Positions 1 to 6,800 of a stretch of DNA of 16,816 nucleotides are shown here, in pieces; positions within the stretch are counted from its first letter, which is position 1; each line of letters begins with the position of its first letter. The translations under genes were made by a program, and so were the position numbers. This stretch comes from DASPXY01 sp038227745 (GTDB lineage: Bacteria; Planctomycetota; Planctomycetia; Gemmatales; Gemmataceae). The notes below the pieces were generated by a model. That model was not told where the DNA came from. It saw only the letters and a program-made list of their open reading frames with translations, and did not search any database. The stretch is taken from positions 1-16,816 of the forward strand of contig JBBRPS010000116.1 in NCBI GenBank assembly GCA_038227745.1, in the 5' to 3' direction.

Positions 1-264
1 ACTTGCATCCAAGTCGGTAGCGATGACAGTGTGGTGTCACTCTTCGGAAACCGCAGAATTCATGCGGAAAGCGCGACAACACGGGCTGTCGCGGCTCTCC
101 TGAATTCAGTGCAGGTTTTCGTGCCAGGGACACTAGCGGTTCAGGGTGGCACTTGTCGGGGCGAGATCGGGGGCCGCGGACAGGCAGCGTCCGGCCGTGG
201 TCAGGTCGCAGCTGGGTTCCCACAATAACGTTCGGACAAGGTCGCCCGCCCTTGAGGTCGCTGA
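1..264. other. upstream non-coding stretch
   Basis: No convincing gene was found here. The only structure seen is a 7-bp hairpin (arms cgcgaca at 72-78 and tgtcgcg at 87-93). A TGA at 262-264 lies in frame directly before the HEPN start codon, so that gene cannot extend into this stretch in the same frame. The start of the window may cut off an upstream gene, but nothing here shows it. Confidence 0.4.
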
Positions 265-834
265 GTGCCTTCCGCCGCCTTCACCCGCTGGCAGAATGAC
301 CGCACTCCTCGTTTGAACGAGGTGGGCGCACACGGCGCCGCCGTCCTGGCCCTGGTCCCGCCAAACCCGACGTTCCTCGACGAGACCCTCCGGGGCTTCG
401 TACTGCACCTCAGCGCCCACTTCCAGGGTTTCTGCCGCGATCTTTACACGGAATGCGCGCAAATCTGGATCGCGGTCATCCCGACCGGACTCAAGGCTAC
501 GGCCCAGGCGCAATTCTCCGCTCAGTTGGCGCTTGAGAAAGGGAACCCGACCTACGATAATATCAAGAGGGACTTCAATCGCTTCGGGTTTCTGCTAAAC
601 TTGCAGACCGCCCACCCGGCGGGTCCGCAACAGGTGACGGACCTGGGCCATTTGAACGACTGGCGGAACAAGGCAGCACACCAGGACACCCAGCCGCTCG
701 GGGGAGGAGTGCCGGCAGCCCTGACGCTCCCCATCGTGCAGGGGTGGAGGACGTCCTGCGATGGACTGGCGACGTCGCTTGACGGTACCATGCGTACCGA
801 GCTTCTCCGCATCATGGCAGTTGCTCCCTGGTGA
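265..834 (+). CDS. HEPN-domain protein (RiboL-PSP-HEPN/MAE_28990-like)
   Basis: A 189-aa, mostly helical protein starting with GTG, the first codon after an in-frame stop. The N-terminus (AFTRWQNDR, residues 5-13) and the block HFQGFCRDLYTEC in the first third match my memory of a family of HEPN-like proteins in actinobacteria and planctomycetes. The HEPN signature R-N-x3-H is present as RNKAAH, R134 to H139. HEPN proteins with this motif are often metal-independent RNases in toxin-antitoxin, abortive-infection or RNA-processing systems, but some only bind nucleotides or RNA. No MNT nucleotidyltransferase partner is next to it. The following gene, 23 bases downstream on the same strand, is a small SH3/KOW-like protein, so the two may be co-transcribed. 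RNase activity is inferred from the motif. The GTG start is not well supported by a ribosome-binding site. Confidence 0.75.
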   Translation: MPSAAFTRWQNDRTPRLNEVGAHGAAVLALVPPNPTFLDETLRGFVLHLSAHFQGFCRDLYTECAQIWIAVIPTGLKATAQAQFSAQLALEKGNPTYDNIKRDFNRFGFLLNLQTAHPAGPQQVTDLGHLNDWRNKAAHQDTQPLGGGVPAALTLPIVQGWRTSCDGLATSLDGTMRTELLRIMAVAPW

Positions 835-843
835 AGTTCATGC

Positions 844-849
844 AGGAGG
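844..849 (+). promoter_or_regulatory. ribosome-binding site fixing the start at 858
   Basis: A perfect AGGAGG lies 8 bases before ATG 858. It rules in this ATG over an in-frame GTG at 831 that would overlap the end of the HEPN gene. Confidence 0.8.
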
Positions 850-857
850 ATCTAAAA

Positions 858-1067
858 ATGGCGATCCAGGACCTGATTGAACCTTTGAAGGTCGGCACGG
901 TCGTCAGGATTCGTAACTCCGGTTACCATCGCGCGAAGATCGCGGAATTCCGCGGACCGCTCGGCCCGAAGGGGGCGCGCGTTTACCGCGTTCTTGTCCA
1001 GAGGAAGCCTCGGCGCGTTTATATCGAGGTCCTTGAAGACCAGCTCGAGGTGCTGGACGATGCGTGA
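858..1067 (+). CDS. small SH3/KOW-like beta-barrel protein, unknown function
   Basis: This gene encodes 69 residues beginning MAIQDLIEPLK. The core alternates short hydrophobic strands with basic residues (VGTVVRIRNSGY, then RVYRVLVQRKPRRVYIEV) and ends in an acidic tail. This is what one expects of a small SH3- or KOW-type barrel, a fold that often binds RNA or protein. I recall similar small proteins in Gemmata-type genomes but no function for them. The start is set by a perfect AGGAGG 8 bases upstream. The stop of the HEPN gene is 23 bases before the start, so co-transcription is likely. A role as regulator or antidote of the HEPN protein is possible but unproven. Confidence 0.7.
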   Translation: MAIQDLIEPLKVGTVVRIRNSGYHRAKIAEFRGPLGPKGARVYRVLVQRKPRRVYIEVLEDQLEVLDDA

Positions 1068-1140
1068 GTCTCGCCACGCACGAGACGAGACTTTGAAGGC
1101 GCCTGGATACAACTCGACCCTACTTTTCCTTCCTTTCCGC

Positions 1141-1158
1141 GGCCGCCCTCGGGCGGCC
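1141..1158. repeat. 8-bp perfect GC hairpin after the SH3-like gene
   Basis: Arms ggccgccc and gggcggcc flank a two-base loop, 73 bases after the stop of the SH3-like gene. On the + strand it follows a pyrimidine-rich run and has no T-run after it, so it is not a textbook terminator, though it could end or slow transcription. Confidence 0.5.
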
Positions 1159-1200
1159 GGGATGCTTGACGGTTCTCAGTTCCCGGGCGAGAATGTGGCC

Positions 1201-1225
1201 GGAAGGCACTCGCAGAGTGCGTTCC
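1201..1225. repeat. 25-bp imperfect inverted repeat
   Basis: Arms ggaa-g-gcactc and gagtgc-g-ttcc flank the loop gca, with one G:G mismatch. It lies 27 bases before the CxxC micro-ORF start and 42 bases after the previous hairpin. It could be a leader hairpin for the following genes or half of a two-hairpin boundary. No T-run follows. Confidence 0.5.
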
Positions 1226-1252
1226 CTGCGGCCTCGGCTGGAGAATTGTCTC

Positions 1253-1360
1253 ATGTGGGTCTGCCCGCGCTGCCGCGAAGCACACACTGACACCGATTTC
1301 CCCGATATCATTTGGGAAGAATGGGGGGAATTTGTCCGAACGAGAGGTAGCGTACCATGA
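1253..1360 (+). CDS. 35-aa CxxC micro-protein
   Basis: A short frame starting MWVCPRCREAHTDTD, with one CPRC zinc-knuckle-like motif and an acidic, Trp-rich remainder. GGAG at 1240-1243 sits 9 bases before the ATG. Its stop overlaps the next gene's start in ATGA (1357-1360), the usual sign of translational coupling. One CxxC pair cannot make a complete zinc site, so metal binding would need a dimer or a partner. A longer frame runs upstream to 1166, but it would cross the hairpin and lacks a good ribosome-binding site. The gene is real only if the coupling is; I cannot assign a function. Confidence 0.5.
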   Translation: MWVCPRCREAHTDTDFPDIIWEEWGEFVRTRGSVP

Positions 1361-1851
1361 TGGAAGGCGTTCTGCTGCGCGTGTGTCGTGCGCAGGCGAG
1401 CCTCGCCGAGACCCTCATCGAGCCGTGGCTGCGGGAACAGGACGCGCCGAGGCGGGCTCACCTGATCGAGGCCGTGCTGCCACGGCTGATGGCGTTGTGT
1501 GAGGCGTTCGAGGAACTGCACTCGGCGACCTGGCGGCAGCTGTTCGCGGGCGGCGTCCGGGAGGTCCAGAACGTCGGCGAGGACCTTCAGCGGCTGTGGG
1601 CCGACGCGCTGGCCTTCCTCGGCGGCGTGCGGGACAAGGGCCGGGAATGCCTCGCCGGCGGCTGCGCCATCGACCGCTTCGATGAATTCGAGCGGGCCGT
1701 GGAGGCCGTCGGGCTGGCCGTCGCGGAACACGCGGCCCGCTGGCCCTGGATCGATGAGGAGACGCTGGCCCGGTCGAGGGAGGACGTTGCCGCCGGGCGG
1801 TGCCACAAGGCCACGGAAGTCCTCAATGCGCTACGAAATCCAGTTCGCTGA
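1357..1851 (+). CDS. hypothetical helical protein, 164 aa
   Basis: An almost all-helical, acidic soluble protein with no signal peptide or membrane segment. The C-terminal part (RWPWIDEETLARSREDVAAG, then RCHKATEVLNALR) resembles the tails of small Gemmata proteins I remember without a known role. Two ATGs stand side by side at 1357 and 1360; the first overlaps the stop of the CxxC micro-ORF. The last few codons run, in the same frame and across the TGA at 1849-1851, into transposase-like coding sequence. The true C-terminus may therefore have been replaced when the mobile element inserted or was deleted. I do not recognise the function. Confidence 0.6.
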   Translation: MMEGVLLRVCRAQASLAETLIEPWLREQDAPRRAHLIEAVLPRLMALCEAFEELHSATWRQLFAGGVREVQNVGEDLQRLWADALAFLGGVRDKGRECLAGGCAIDRFDEFERAVEAVGLAVAEHAARWPWIDEETLARSREDVAAGRCHKATEVLNALRNPVR

Positions 1852-2260
1852 CGCTGGACGATTGTCAGCGACACGACCTATCAGGCCACGCACGCCGAAT
1901 GCATGGAGAACTTGATCCTCATCAACCGCCGTACCGACCCGCACCGCCGGCACACGCGGCATCATGCCTTCGTCATGGGGATCCTGATTACCGAATAGGG
2001 CTTCCGCCTGCCCCTGCCGCGTAAGAGTTATTACACCGAGGACTATTGCCGGCAGAAGGGGCGGCGTCACCGCACGCAGGTGCAACTCGCGGCGGACCTG
2101 TTACGCGACGTACGCATCCCCGCGGATGTGGAAGTGCTTGCGCTCTTCGACAGCGCTGTCGATGCGAACGTGATCCACCGCCAACGCGAGCTCGTCGAGG
2201 TTTTTCCCATCGATCCGAACCGCAACCGATCAGGCGGCCCGGCCCCGGAAGACCCGATGA
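1852..2260 (+). pseudogene. decayed DDE-type transposase fragment
   Basis: Reading frame 1 from 1852 gives typical transposase blocks: SDTTYQATHAECMENLIL, then HAFVMGILI, then PLPRKSYYTEDYC and RTQVQLAADLLRD, then FDSAVDANVIHR and VFPIDPNRN. These match a DDE transposase type common in Gemmata as I remember it. The copy is broken by an in-frame TAG at 1996-1998, seems to lack a few residues between IHR and the VFPIDPNRN block, and loses similarity at about 2260. The usual N-terminus and C-terminal catalytic part are missing and no terminal inverted repeats are visible. It is a fossil, in frame with the gene upstream. Confidence 0.75.
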
Positions 2261-2468
2261 TGCGTCGGGGGTATGGTAGCGCCCGAGCAGCCGTTGGCAA
2301 AAAAATGACCAGCAGTGCTGAATCGAACCGCATCCCCGCATCGCCACCGTTGCCGGATCGTCCTCCAAGTCTAAACCAGGACTTCACTTGGGGGAAAGCA
2401 GGCGTGCGGCATACTCTTTGCTTTCGGGTGAAGCTCGACCACGGTTTCTCGGACTCCTCATGTCTTGC
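2261..2468. other. gap between transposase relic and YdjY gene
   Basis: About 200 bases with no recognisable gene. It probably contains further eroded mobile-element DNA and the leader of the next gene. The run gcaaaaaaatg at about 2297-2307 is the only AT-rich patch. I see no convincing promoter. Confidence 0.35.
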
Positions 2469-2474
2469 AGGAGG
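2469..2474 (+). promoter_or_regulatory. ribosome-binding site fixing the start at 2481
   Basis: A perfect AGGAGG lies 6 bases before ATG 2481. It favours this codon over upstream in-frame starts, which would put an Arg-rich, non-signal sequence in front of the hydrophobic segment. Confidence 0.8.
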
Positions 2475-2480
2475 TTCATC

Positions 2481-3200
2481 ATGCGCCGCACGACCTGGCT
2501 GAAGGCACTTCTTCCCGCGTGTTTGGTCGCGGTGGCGGTCGCGGACCGCACAGCGTCTCCTCAAGAGAAGGACCCAGGAAAGAAGGGTCCGCCCGTCAAG
2601 AAAGTCGCGGTGGGGCGGAATGTCTTTGTGGAAATCGAAGACAAGAAGGTGGTCCGTGTCGTAGTCCAGGCGCACGTGTGCCTGCGCCAGGGCCCCCTGG
2701 AGCATTTGCTCACCCGCCGGCTCCGCAAAGAACATGAGGCGATCCTGGCGGCCGACATCGACGCCCGTGACCTCCATACCGGCCTGATGCTCGCCGGCGC
2801 GGACCCAGGCAAGCCCATCGCCTTCCGCCCGAAGGAAACCTCGCCGTCAGGGACCGCCGTCAAAATCAGCCTGGTCTACAACGACAAGCGAGGCAAGGAG
2901 GTCAAGGTGCCCGCGCAGCAATGGGTTCGCCACAGCAAAACGAAAAAAGACCTGCAACCCGACTGGGTCTTCGTCGGCAGCGGCTGTGTGGTGGGTGCCG
3001 CCGACCCGGCCAAAGTCTATTATCGCGCCAACGACGGCGACGTCATCTGCGTCGCCAACTTCGAGGCCGCCTTGCTTGATGTGCCTATCCTGAGTTCCGC
3101 GCAGGGCGACGTCGATTACGAAGCTCACACCGAGCGCATCCCCCCGCTGGACACGGCGGTCCTGATGATCCTGGAGCCGGTGCGGACAAGGAAGAAATGA
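2481..3200 (+). CDS. YdjY domain-containing secreted protein
   Basis: A 239-aa protein beginning MRRTTWLKALLPACLVAVAV, a typical export signal (basic n-region and hydrophobic core), followed by a Lys/Pro-rich linker. The remainder matches the YdjY domain as known in planctomycetes: a strand pair at FVEIEDKKVVRVVVQAHVCL, then KEHEAIL (residues 83-89), DIDARDLHTGLMLAGADPG, a Lys-rich middle, and late blocks GDVICVANFE and TERIPPLDTAVLMILEP. The domain's biochemical role is unknown; E. coli YdjY is a predicted lipoprotein. This copy probably acts in the periplasm or at the envelope. The only early Cys lies inside the hydrophobic core, so lipid attachment is unlikely. No partner genes are evident; the gene stands alone after the transposase relic. 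Confidence 0.8.
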   Translation: MRRTTWLKALLPACLVAVAVADRTASPQEKDPGKKGPPVKKVAVGRNVFVEIEDKKVVRVVVQAHVCLRQGPLEHLLTRRLRKEHEAILAADIDARDLHTGLMLAGADPGKPIAFRPKETSPSGTAVKISLVYNDKRGKEVKVPAQQWVRHSKTKKDLQPDWVFVGSGCVVGAADPAKVYYRANDGDVICVANFEAALLDVPILSSAQGDVDYEAHTERIPPLDTAVLMILEPVRTRKK

Positions 3201-3297
3201 ACCGGTCCAGAGTGATCTTCACCAGAAGGGGAAAGGGGACGCAGCCCAAAACTTCAACGGCATAGCCACCGAACCCTATCAAGACGTGAGGCCGATT

Positions 3298-3492
3298 ATG
3301 ATCACCACCTACGAACGCGGCATGATCGCGGAGCGCCGCGAGACGGCGCTGCTGCAACTGGCAGCGAAGTTCGGGGCGCTCTCGCCGGAGGTGAAACAAC
3401 GTGTCGAGGCCCTGTCCCCCGAGGACCTGCGCCGGCTGACGCTGGACCTCCTCAAGGCTCAGTCGCTGAAAGAACTCCGCCTGGAGGACTGA
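3298..3492 (+). CDS. small DUF4351-like protein, probable remnant of an Rpn-type nuclease gene
   Basis: Sixty-four residues. The body, with KFGALSPEVKQRVEALSP in the middle and SLKELRLED at the end, fits DUF4351, the small helical domain usually found at the C-terminus of Rpn-family PD-(D/E)XK proteins (recombination-promoting nucleases and putative transposases). The nuclease part is absent. The frame stays open upstream to the end of the YdjY gene (reading EPYQDVRPIM just before the ATG) but has no start there, which suggests the N-terminal part was lost. GAGG at 3288-3291, 6 bases before ATG 3298, supports this start; GTG at 3286 is the alternative. It may be an expressed stand-alone domain or a dead tail. 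Confidence 0.55.
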   Translation: MITTYERGMIAERRETALLQLAAKFGALSPEVKQRVEALSPEDLRRLTLDLLKAQSLKELRLED

Positions 3493-3514
3493 GGGCTTTG
3501 CGCGGCTTTGCCGA

Positions 3515-3568
3515 CCTACCGGGCCGGAGAAGCACCCGAATAAGGGGCGATTCTCCGGCCGACGTAGG
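3515..3568. repeat. imperfect inverted repeat downstream of the DUF4351-like ORF
   Basis: Perfect 10-bp arms ggccggagaa (3522-3531) and ttctccggcc (3551-3560) flank 19 bases. An outer pair cctac (3515-3519) and gtagg (3564-3568) extends the stem with small internal loops. It starts 23 bases after the stop and could act as a terminator-like hairpin. No T-run follows. Confidence 0.55.
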
Positions 3569-3635
3569 CGTACGACTTTGAGAGCAGTGAAGTTCGCGCA
3601 GCTGTCCCCGCCGTGACAGCGACGGCCCGCGCAAA

Positions 3636-3658
3636 TAAAAAGCCCCCAGGCCCTGGGG
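3636..3658 (-). terminator. minus-strand rho-independent terminator shape
   Basis: The stem ccccag/ctgggg (3644-3649 and 3653-3658, loop gcc) is followed, when read on the minus strand, by a GC pair and then a T-rich run (complement of aaataaaaag). On the plus strand no T-run follows. No minus-strand gene is seen upstream of it, so it either serves an unseen transcript or is fortuitous. A competing fold pairs 3642-3654 with 3680-3686 and 3694-3699. Confidence 0.4.
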
Positions 3659-3740
3659 AAAAATGACCGCGGCCGCAGGAGGGCCTGGAAACCGGGGGCG
3701 CCGGCCGTGGACGATTCTGGAAGAAATCGCGTTTTGTCCT

Positions 3741-3770
3741 TTGCAATCGGACCGCGCTTCCGTTTAAGAT
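3741..3770 (+). promoter_or_regulatory. candidate sigma70-like promoter for the giant gene
   Basis: TTGCAA (3741-3746) and TAAGAT (3765-3770) are separated by 18 bases in the only AT-rich patch of the gap. Transcription would begin near 3777, leaving a leader of about 70 bases before ATG 3847. This also argues against an upstream in-frame ATG at 3772. Confidence 0.4.
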
Positions 3771-3846
3771 AATGTCTGGATCCTCGTCTTCACTGCCGTC
3801 TCTCCGACCCTTTTCGACCGCCGTCGCTGTAACGGAGATTCAGATC

Positions 3847-6800
3847 ATGGCGATAACCACGGGCTTCAAGACGCCATGCCCCGCATGCAAGGCACTGGTG
3901 CTCATCAAGGATGCGAAGCTGATCGGTAAGAAAGTCGAGTGCCCCAAGTGCAAGCACCGCTTCATCGTCGAGGATCCCGTCGAGCGCGACAAGAACGCGG
4001 TGGCCGGCCTCAAGGCCGCCGACGCGGCGAAGGCGAACGGGGCCGCGGACGAGAGCGAAGCCGAGGCCGAAACCGAGGCCCCGAGCAAGCCTCGGGAAGC
4101 CGTCACCGCCGCCAAGCCGGCGGCCGCCGCGGCCGCCTCGGCCAAGAAGGAGGCGGCCACCGCGGAGAAGCCGAAACCGCCCGCCAAACCGGCCAAGGCG
4201 CCGCCGCCCGTGGAGGATGACGAGGACGAGGAGGACGACGAGGAGGAGGTTGCCCCCAAGGGGAAGACCAACGGCAAGGCGGCGAACGGCAAGGCGCCCG
4301 CCGGCAAGGCACCCGCCGCGAAGGCGAACGGCAAGGCCGACGCGAAGGCGGCCGCCAAGAAGAAGCCCGCGCGCAACGAGGACGACGCCGAGGCCGATGA
4401 GGAGGTCGAGGAGAAGGCGTCCAAGAAGAAAAAGAAGAAGGGCGAGGGCAACAAGCAGCTGCCCCTGATCCTGGCCGGCGTCGGCGTGCTCGCCCTGGCG
4501 GTGGCAGGCCTCATCATCTGGAAGCCGTGGGGCAAGAAGGACAGCACCCCGGTGGCGGCGAACAACAACATGGGACAGGGCATGCCCGGCATGGGGGACA
4601 ACCCCAAGGGCGGCGAACAGAACCCTGCTCCCCCGAAGGACGGCAAACAGCCCGGCGAGGGCGGCGGGGCTGGTGGGCCGGGCGCTGCCGCAGGACCGGA
4701 ACTCACCAACCTGCTCCCCAAGACTGTCCAGAACGTCTTCCAGATCAACTTCAAGGACTTCCTCGACAGCCCCATGGGCACCGCCGCCTTCGGCTCGGGG
4801 GCCTTCAACGACGACGAGATTCGGGCGCGCCTCGGCTTCTCGCTCAAGGCCATCGACAACCTGATCCTGGCGGAGAACTACGCCGCCCGCTGGTCGTTCA
4901 CGGTCCTGCACAGCCTGGAACCGCTCAACGAGCGCACGCTGAAGAAGACCCTGGGGCTGCAGGATCCCAAGGAACGCGCCATCAAGAACCAGGCCTATTA
5001 CCGTATCACGCGGAACGACCACTGGCTGGCGAACCTCGGCCGGCTGTCGCTCGGGGCGCCCGCGGCGATCCGCAACGCCCAGCCGAAGGCCGATGCCTCG
5101 CCCCTGTACCTGCGCCTGCACAACCCCCAGACCCTGATCGTCGCGCACCTGCAGCCGATGCAGCAGTTCCTTGCCGATGAGGGGCACCCCGAGCCCTGGG
5201 GCGGCAAGAAGGCCGCGCCCGCCGACCCGCCGCCATCCACGAACCCGGGCGGCGCGGTGCCGGGCGCCGGTCCCGCGGGTCCCCTCCCCGGCGGCGCCAA
5301 TCCCCCGGGGCAGGGAGGGGGGGACTTCCCGAAAGGTTCCAGACCACCTCCGGGCGCTGGCGGCGCACAGCAAGGGGCCCCCGCGTTGGGTTCCCCGATG
5401 CCCGTGCCCGGACAGGCGGCTCAGCCGCTAGTTCCCGGCGCGGAGGGTCAGGGGATGGGCCAGGGGGGCCAACCGGCAGCGCCGCCGCCGCCGCCCCGAC
5501 TCGCGGAGACTTTCTCCACGATCAACCCGACCTTGAAGACCATGCTCGACCGGATGGCGGTCAAGGCGGCGGACTCCGACGACCGCGTCCTCTTCATCTC
5601 CGCCACGGACATGCGCGCCGCGCGCATCGTGAGCCGCGCCCCCGACGACAAGGACCGCGTCCTGTGGCGCATCCGCCCCGTGTGGGACGTCACCAACCTG
5701 ATGCACGAGAAGACCGACCGGATCAATGTGCTCGGCACCACCCTGCACATGAAAGAGCAACTCGCCTACCTTTACAAGAATGTCATGGACTGCGGCAGCG
5801 AGGCGGAGGCCGGCACCCTCAAGGACGACCTCAAGGACGCCGTCGCGCCGGAGTTGGTGAAGCTGTTCCGACTCCTGCTCGATCACAAGGTCCAGGTGGC
5901 GAAGGAAGACGCTCCCGTCGGCAACGGCAACGAGGGCAAGGACCCGAACGTCCCCGGCATGGTCAACCCGAACGTCCCCCCGGGCGTCCGGCCGCCGCCT
6001 GCCGGCAACCCCAATCCCGGCGCGTTTCCGGGACAGAACCCGAACCCGGGCGCGTTCCCGGGGCAGAACCCGAATCCAGGCGCGTTCCCCGGTGGGGACC
6101 CCCAGTTCCCGGGCGGTCAGAACCCCGCGCCAAAGCAGGCGGAGAAGCCGGAAGAAATCAAGAGTTCCCGCATCGTCGTCCGGCAGAACAACAAGCGCGT
6201 CTCCCTCCGCCTCGACCTGGTCCTCGATCAGCCCGCCTACCAGCGCCTCGAGGGCCTGATGCAAGTCGTGATGATCGGCCTGCGCGGCGAGATCGACGCC
6301 GCCGACGGCATGGCGCGCCGCCACGATCTGGCGGCGGCCGGCAAACTCCTGGGCGAGAAGGGCCTGTCCGACCGTGACATCGCGCCGGGCAACTACCCGC
6401 CGGGCGCGTTCAAGCGCCCCCCCGCCGGCTCGCGCTCGTACCGCGACCCGAACCAGCGCGTGAGCTGGATGGCGGCCCTGCTGCCCTACCTCGACCGCAA
6501 GAACCTGTACGACCACATCGCCTTCGATAAGTCGTGGAAAGACCCCGCGAACTGGCTGCAGGCACGGACGCTGGTCCCGGAATTCCTCGACCCGACCTAC
6601 CCGCGCGGCGCCCGCTACACGACCAACCCCGGCATGCCGTTCGACCCGGCCGTCACCCACTTCGTCGGCCTGGCCGGCATCGGGCTGGACGCCGCCGACT
6701 ACGGCGCCAACGACCCGGCCGTCGTCAACAAGCTGGGCGTGTTCGGCTACGAGCGCGGCGCCTCGCTCGACGAGATCCGCAAGAGCCGCGGCGGGCTGTC

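Noticed and set aside
133..513. Minus-strand frame across the HEPN gene start
   Set aside because: It shows no recognisable domain and overlaps the HEPN gene, which has a conserved motif.
2481..2540. YdjY protein as a lipoprotein
   Set aside because: The only early Cys (residue 14) lies in the middle of the hydrophobic core with Pro at the -2 position, so it is not a proper lipobox.
3772..3846. Extension of the giant protein by 25 residues to ATG 3772
   Set aside because: The codon overlaps the candidate -10 region and has no ribosome-binding site. ATG 3847 has GGAG at the right distance and begins directly before the zinc ribbon.
6007..6096. Repeats considered as a CRISPR array
   Set aside because: The units are directly adjacent without spacers, are multiples of three, and encode a conserved peptide with synonymous differences.
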